Positions 14,604 through 16,828 of a stretch of DNA of 16,828 bases are shown in pieces. The notes below the pieces were generated by a model. It worked only from the letters and a program-made list of their open reading frames with translations, made no database searches and was not told where the DNA came from. The stretch is from Marinagarivorans sp. UBA5868 (GTDB lineage: Bacteria; Pseudomonadota; Gammaproteobacteria; Pseudomonadales; Cellvibrionaceae), in the NCBI GenBank assembly GCA_002432095.1, contig DJFQ01000092.1, forward strand, positions 9,136 through 25,963, read 5' to 3'. The number at the start of each line of letters is the position of its first letter. Positions within the stretch are counted from its first letter, which is position 1. The position numbers and the translations under genes were made by a program.

Positions 14604-16220
14604 TTATTCTGATTTTGACAATAAAACTTTCTGACTGCTTTGCAGATCCAGCGCCACAATGGCATTTAACGCCCTATCCACAATCAACGCATACTCACCG
14701 CTGGTATGCATTACAACGCCCCTTGGCTCAGCAAAGGTGTTTACTTCATCAACGCCAGGCTCAACTATGGTGTTCACACTGCCAGTTGCCACGTCGATTA
14801 TCGACACTCGATCTTCGGTCGTTTCAACCGATAGGAAGGATTTACCATCAGATAACAACGCGCCTTGCGATACATTTAAAGGTTCATCAATCGCGATGAT
14901 TGTTCGAACTCCTGTTTGAGGATCGACAAAATACAGTCTTTGACTGCCAATAGATATCACCAAAAGCTGCTCTGAACTTTCGTCAAAAACCATCCCCACC
15001 GCATCCTCAATAGGATTGTCAGAATTTGGCACCCCATTAACTGAGTCGCTAAGAACCACTGTATTTTTTGTCTCGGCATTTACCCTGAGCAGTCTGCCTC
15101 TGTCCGCTAGATACAGATATTCACCATTCGCTGACTCTCTAAAATACATACCGAAAGGTTGGATTATCGAATCTTCACTTTCGTCCCCTTCAACAAATAG
15201 CTCTCTCGTTCCCGCGCTATCCAGTTCATATATTCTGGGTTGCTCGATAACCCAATCAAAAACATAAGTTTTCCCGTTCGCACCAACATGGATATTCCAT
15301 GGGTATTCGAAAAGATTATCTGTTTGCGTTTCGTTACTGGAAAACACGCTCCGCTCCCCGGTGTTCAGATCAACTGCGATGACCGCAAGAGCAGGTCGAT
15401 CTGTAACAAGCGCCACGGGATTTCCGTCAATCTCATGTATATCCAGTGAAATTGGCCCAGCGAAGGGGATTGAATTATCCGGAAAACTTTGTCCCTCTAT
15501 GGTCGCCACTCGACGACTGCTTACGCTCTCGTCATCATTCGTATTTTCCGCGGCATCTACTGCAACGACCGTCACCGTGTTCGGTCCCGGCGCCAGTGCA
15601 ACCTCGGCACTCCAAGTGCCTTCATCGGAATCTTCGTTAAGCTCTAACTGCGCCGACATGCCATTCACCTCCACGGCGCCCTCCTCCAGCGTTCCATTCA
15701 CATCCTTAACTGTTCCTCGCACGTATAGGGTTTGTCCCTCAGTCATAGAAGCCGGCGGCGGAAATAGGATGGTAACTTCTGGAGCGACACTGTCGACGTC
15801 GGTGGTGATCGTGAAGGCGGCGGTTTCGCCGCCAATGTTCAAAGTAGCTGTCGCGCTCTGCTCCGCTTTAATTGGAGATTGAATCCGCACTCGAATTTTC
15901 TGGCCATTGCGAATCGTACTGGGTTCGTTGGTGAATTCGCCGTTATCGATCGCGAATTCACCGTTTTCGACGCTTACCGGCGCTGCTGCGTCTATACCGG
16001 AAACGGTTACAGCATCTGAAACAACCGCGGAATCGAATGCCACTTTTTCCGGATCAACATTCGCAGGGGGATTTAGCGTGAAAGGTTCGGGACGGGTGTC
16101 GCCCGCGCCTGGGGCCGGGCCTCCCTTGCCACCACCGCCGCTGCTACAGGCGGCAAGCAAAGTGGATAGACAGACAATCACCAGCAAAAAGAAGCGGTTA
16201 GGCCGCTGGAAAGTACCCAT
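14604..16220 (-). CDS. Lipoprotein with Ig-like domains and predicted beta-propeller
   Basis: A 538-residue lipoprotein with a hydrophobic signal (10-24), lipobox Leu-Ala-Ala-Cys (22-25) and a Gly-rich linker (28-41). Residues about 58-141 form a small beta-domain with Val-Thr-Val-Ser-Gly-Ile (71-76) and paired Asn-Gly-Glu-Phe turns (86-89 and 93-96), a repeat type seen in many proteobacterial surface proteins. Residues about 147-240 look like a bacterial Ig-like domain ending in Ala-Val-Asp-Ala-Ala-Glu-Asn-Thr. Residues about 250-538 show repeated short beta-segments with motifs such as Ile-Ala-Val-Asp-Leu-Asn-Thr-Gly, Phe-Val-Asp-Pro-Gln-Thr-Gly and Ile-Ile-Asp-Val-Ala-Thr-Gly. These suggest an NHL/SMP-30-like beta-propeller. 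The start is supported by AGGAGA 7 nt upstream. It precedes tpsA by 159 bp on the same strand. No enzymatic residues can be named; a binding or scaffold role with TpsA is inferred from location only. Confidence 0.88.
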   Translation of the reverse strand: MGTFQRPNRFFLLVIVCLSTLLAACSSGGGGKGGPAPGAGDTRPEPFTLNPPANVDPEKVAFDSAVVSDAVTVSGIDAAAPVSVENGEFAIDNGEFTNEPSTIRNGQKIRVRIQSPIKAEQSATATLNIGGETAAFTITTDVDSVAPEVTILFPPPASMTEGQTLYVRGTVKDVNGTLEEGAVEVNGMSAQLELNEDSDEGTWSAEVALAPGPNTVTVVAVDAAENTNDDESVSSRRVATIEGQSFPDNSIPFAGPISLDIHEIDGNPVALVTDRPALAVIAVDLNTGERSVFSSNETQTDNLFEYPWNIHVGANGKTYVFDWVIEQPRIYELDSAGTRELFVEGDESEDSIIQPFGMYFRESANGEYLYLADRGRLLRVNAETKNTVVLSDSVNGVPNSDNPIEDAVGMVFDESSEQLLVISIGSQRLYFVDPQTGVRTIIAIDEPLNVSQGALLSDGKSFLSVETTEDRVSIIDVATGSVNTIVEPGVDEVNTFAEPRGVVMHTSGEYALIVDRALNAIVALDLQSSQKVLLSKSE

Positions 16221-16514
16221 GTCGTAGTCTCCTGAATAGTCGTATTTTTTAGGTATGGTTCGGACGGGGGCGGATTATCCCACGAAGGATGGGGGCCTAA
16301 TACCCGGATCTTGGAGATTGGCATCAAAAACGTTGTGCGGAGTCACGCTTGTCAGTTGCTGACAAATCAATACCTTAAGAGATGTCGAAAAGTCACTCAG
16401 CCGTGGCTTACAACTTCTCCTTTTTTGACATGAGCACGAAGGCTTATCGAGCGAATTTGGCCATGTTAGACTCACTGCCTCACATTGACCTGTTGTTTTG
16501 TAAAGGACATACGC
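16221..16514. other. Divergent intergenic region
   Basis: This 294-bp region lies between the minus-strand lipoprotein gene and the plus-strand gene at the right edge, so it should carry promoters for both. A GATAAT -10-like hexamer for the lipoprotein gene is present at 16274-16279 (minus-strand reading), 53 bp upstream of its ATG, without a good -35. A TTGACA hexamer is at 16435-16440 on the plus strand without a matching -10. A perfect palindrome at 16349-16365 is listed separately. A cysteine-rich minus-strand open frame across 16275-16802 is judged a shadow. Confidence 0.5.
16349..16365. promoter_or_regulatory. Perfect palindrome, candidate operator
   Basis: TTGTCAG and CTGACAA form a perfect 7-bp inverted repeat around the 3-bp spacer TTG. 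It lies 129 bp upstream of the lipoprotein start and 149 bp upstream of the plus-strand gene, between two divergent genes. This is a typical placement for the operator of a dimeric regulator. There is no T-run after it on either strand, so it is not an intrinsic terminator. The regulator is not encoded in the visible sequence. Confidence 0.45.
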
Positions 16515-16828
16515 ATGACGAGCACCATCCCCGCGCATCAAATTAACTATTCCACATTCATTCTGTTCCACCCCTCCACAAACGGTACAAGCGGCCGCAA
16601 AGTTTATATAGATCCAGCGTTGATCCCCCGCTTTATCGAACTTATTGATCCCAATGGCCATATCGGTCTGCAAGTAATTCAGGGTCTGATTGGGCTTAAG
16701 AATTCGGCGGCGGGTATCAATTCGGATTCCAACCAAAGCAACGCTCTGCAGCATCGGTCGACATTTCAGAATATTGTGGTGACCTATACGATTTTGCAGC
16801 AAGGCGGGCGGGGTGCGGGTGTTTATAT
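16515..16828 (+). CDS. Unknown protein (5' end only, runs off right edge)
   Basis: An open plus-strand frame starts at ATG 16515-16517 and continues for 104 codons to the window edge without a stop. AAGGA 9 nt upstream is a good ribosome-binding site. The visible sequence has no signal peptide or membrane segment and is of mixed composition, with hydrophobic stretches around residues 37-47 (Ile-Pro-Arg-Phe-Ile-Glu) and 51-60 (Ile-Gly-Leu-Gln-Val-Ile). It ends with a Gly-rich Gln-Gly-Gly-Arg-Gly-Ala-Gly turn (97-103). I do not recognise the family. It is preferred over the overlapping minus-strand frame because of its ribosome-binding site, ATG start and ordinary composition. It is transcribed divergently from the TPS locus. 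Confidence 0.65.
   Translation, partial: MTSTIPAHQINYSTFILFHPSTNGTSGRKVYIDPALIPRFIELIDPNGHIGLQVIQGLIGLKNSAAGINSDSNQSNALQHRSTFQNIVVTYTILQQGGRGAGVY

Noticed and set aside
16275..16802. 175-codon minus-strand frame upstream of the propeller lipoprotein
   Set aside because: It starts only at TTG, is unusually rich in cysteine and arginine, has no ribosome-binding site, and overlaps a better plus-strand gene start at 16515 and the promoter region.

Overview
The window looks like part of a gammaproteobacterial chromosome, possibly a Cellvibrionales-type marine heterotroph. That is an inference from the poly-serine lipoprotein linker at the left edge, the very large two-partner-secretion exoprotein and the moderate base composition; no rRNA or other phylogenetic marker is present.

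Layout from left to right: the 5' end of a minus-strand lipoprotein gene (1-148); a 426-bp non-coding stretch with short repeats; two tandem minus-strand genes for DUF1566/Lcl-domain exported proteins (575-1099 and 1109-2002); a TpsB outer-membrane transporter of the ShlB/FhaC/HecB family (2119-3984); its partner, a 3,471-residue TpsA exoprotein (4029-14444); a lipoprotein with Ig-like domains and a predicted beta-propeller (14604-16220); a 294-bp divergent intergenic region with a perfect palindrome; and the 5' end of a plus-strand gene of unknown function (16515 to the right edge).

From 16220 down to 575 all genes read on the minus strand with short gaps (159, 44, 116 and 9 bp), in the order lipoprotein, tpsA, tpsB, DUF1566 lipoprotein, DUF1566 protein. 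A working model is a surface-adhesion locus: TpsB exports TpsA across the outer membrane, while the flanking lipoproteins and DUF1566 proteins sit at the envelope as accessory, tethering or ligand-binding factors. The accessory role is inferred only from proximity.

The most unusual feature is the architecture of TpsA. An ordinary TPS/haemagglutination-activity N-terminus and FHA-like beta-helix repeats flank about 1,800 residues of roughly 19 degenerate modules. Each begins with a Trp strand and ends in one or more RTX-like Gly-Gly-x-Gly-x-Asp motifs. The protein from its chosen start contains no cysteine and ends in an acidic tail with no recognisable toxin or anchor. In addition, tpsA, tpsB and the first DUF1566 gene each carry an 8-nt A/T homopolymer inside the coding sequence, so slippage-mediated switching is worth testing.
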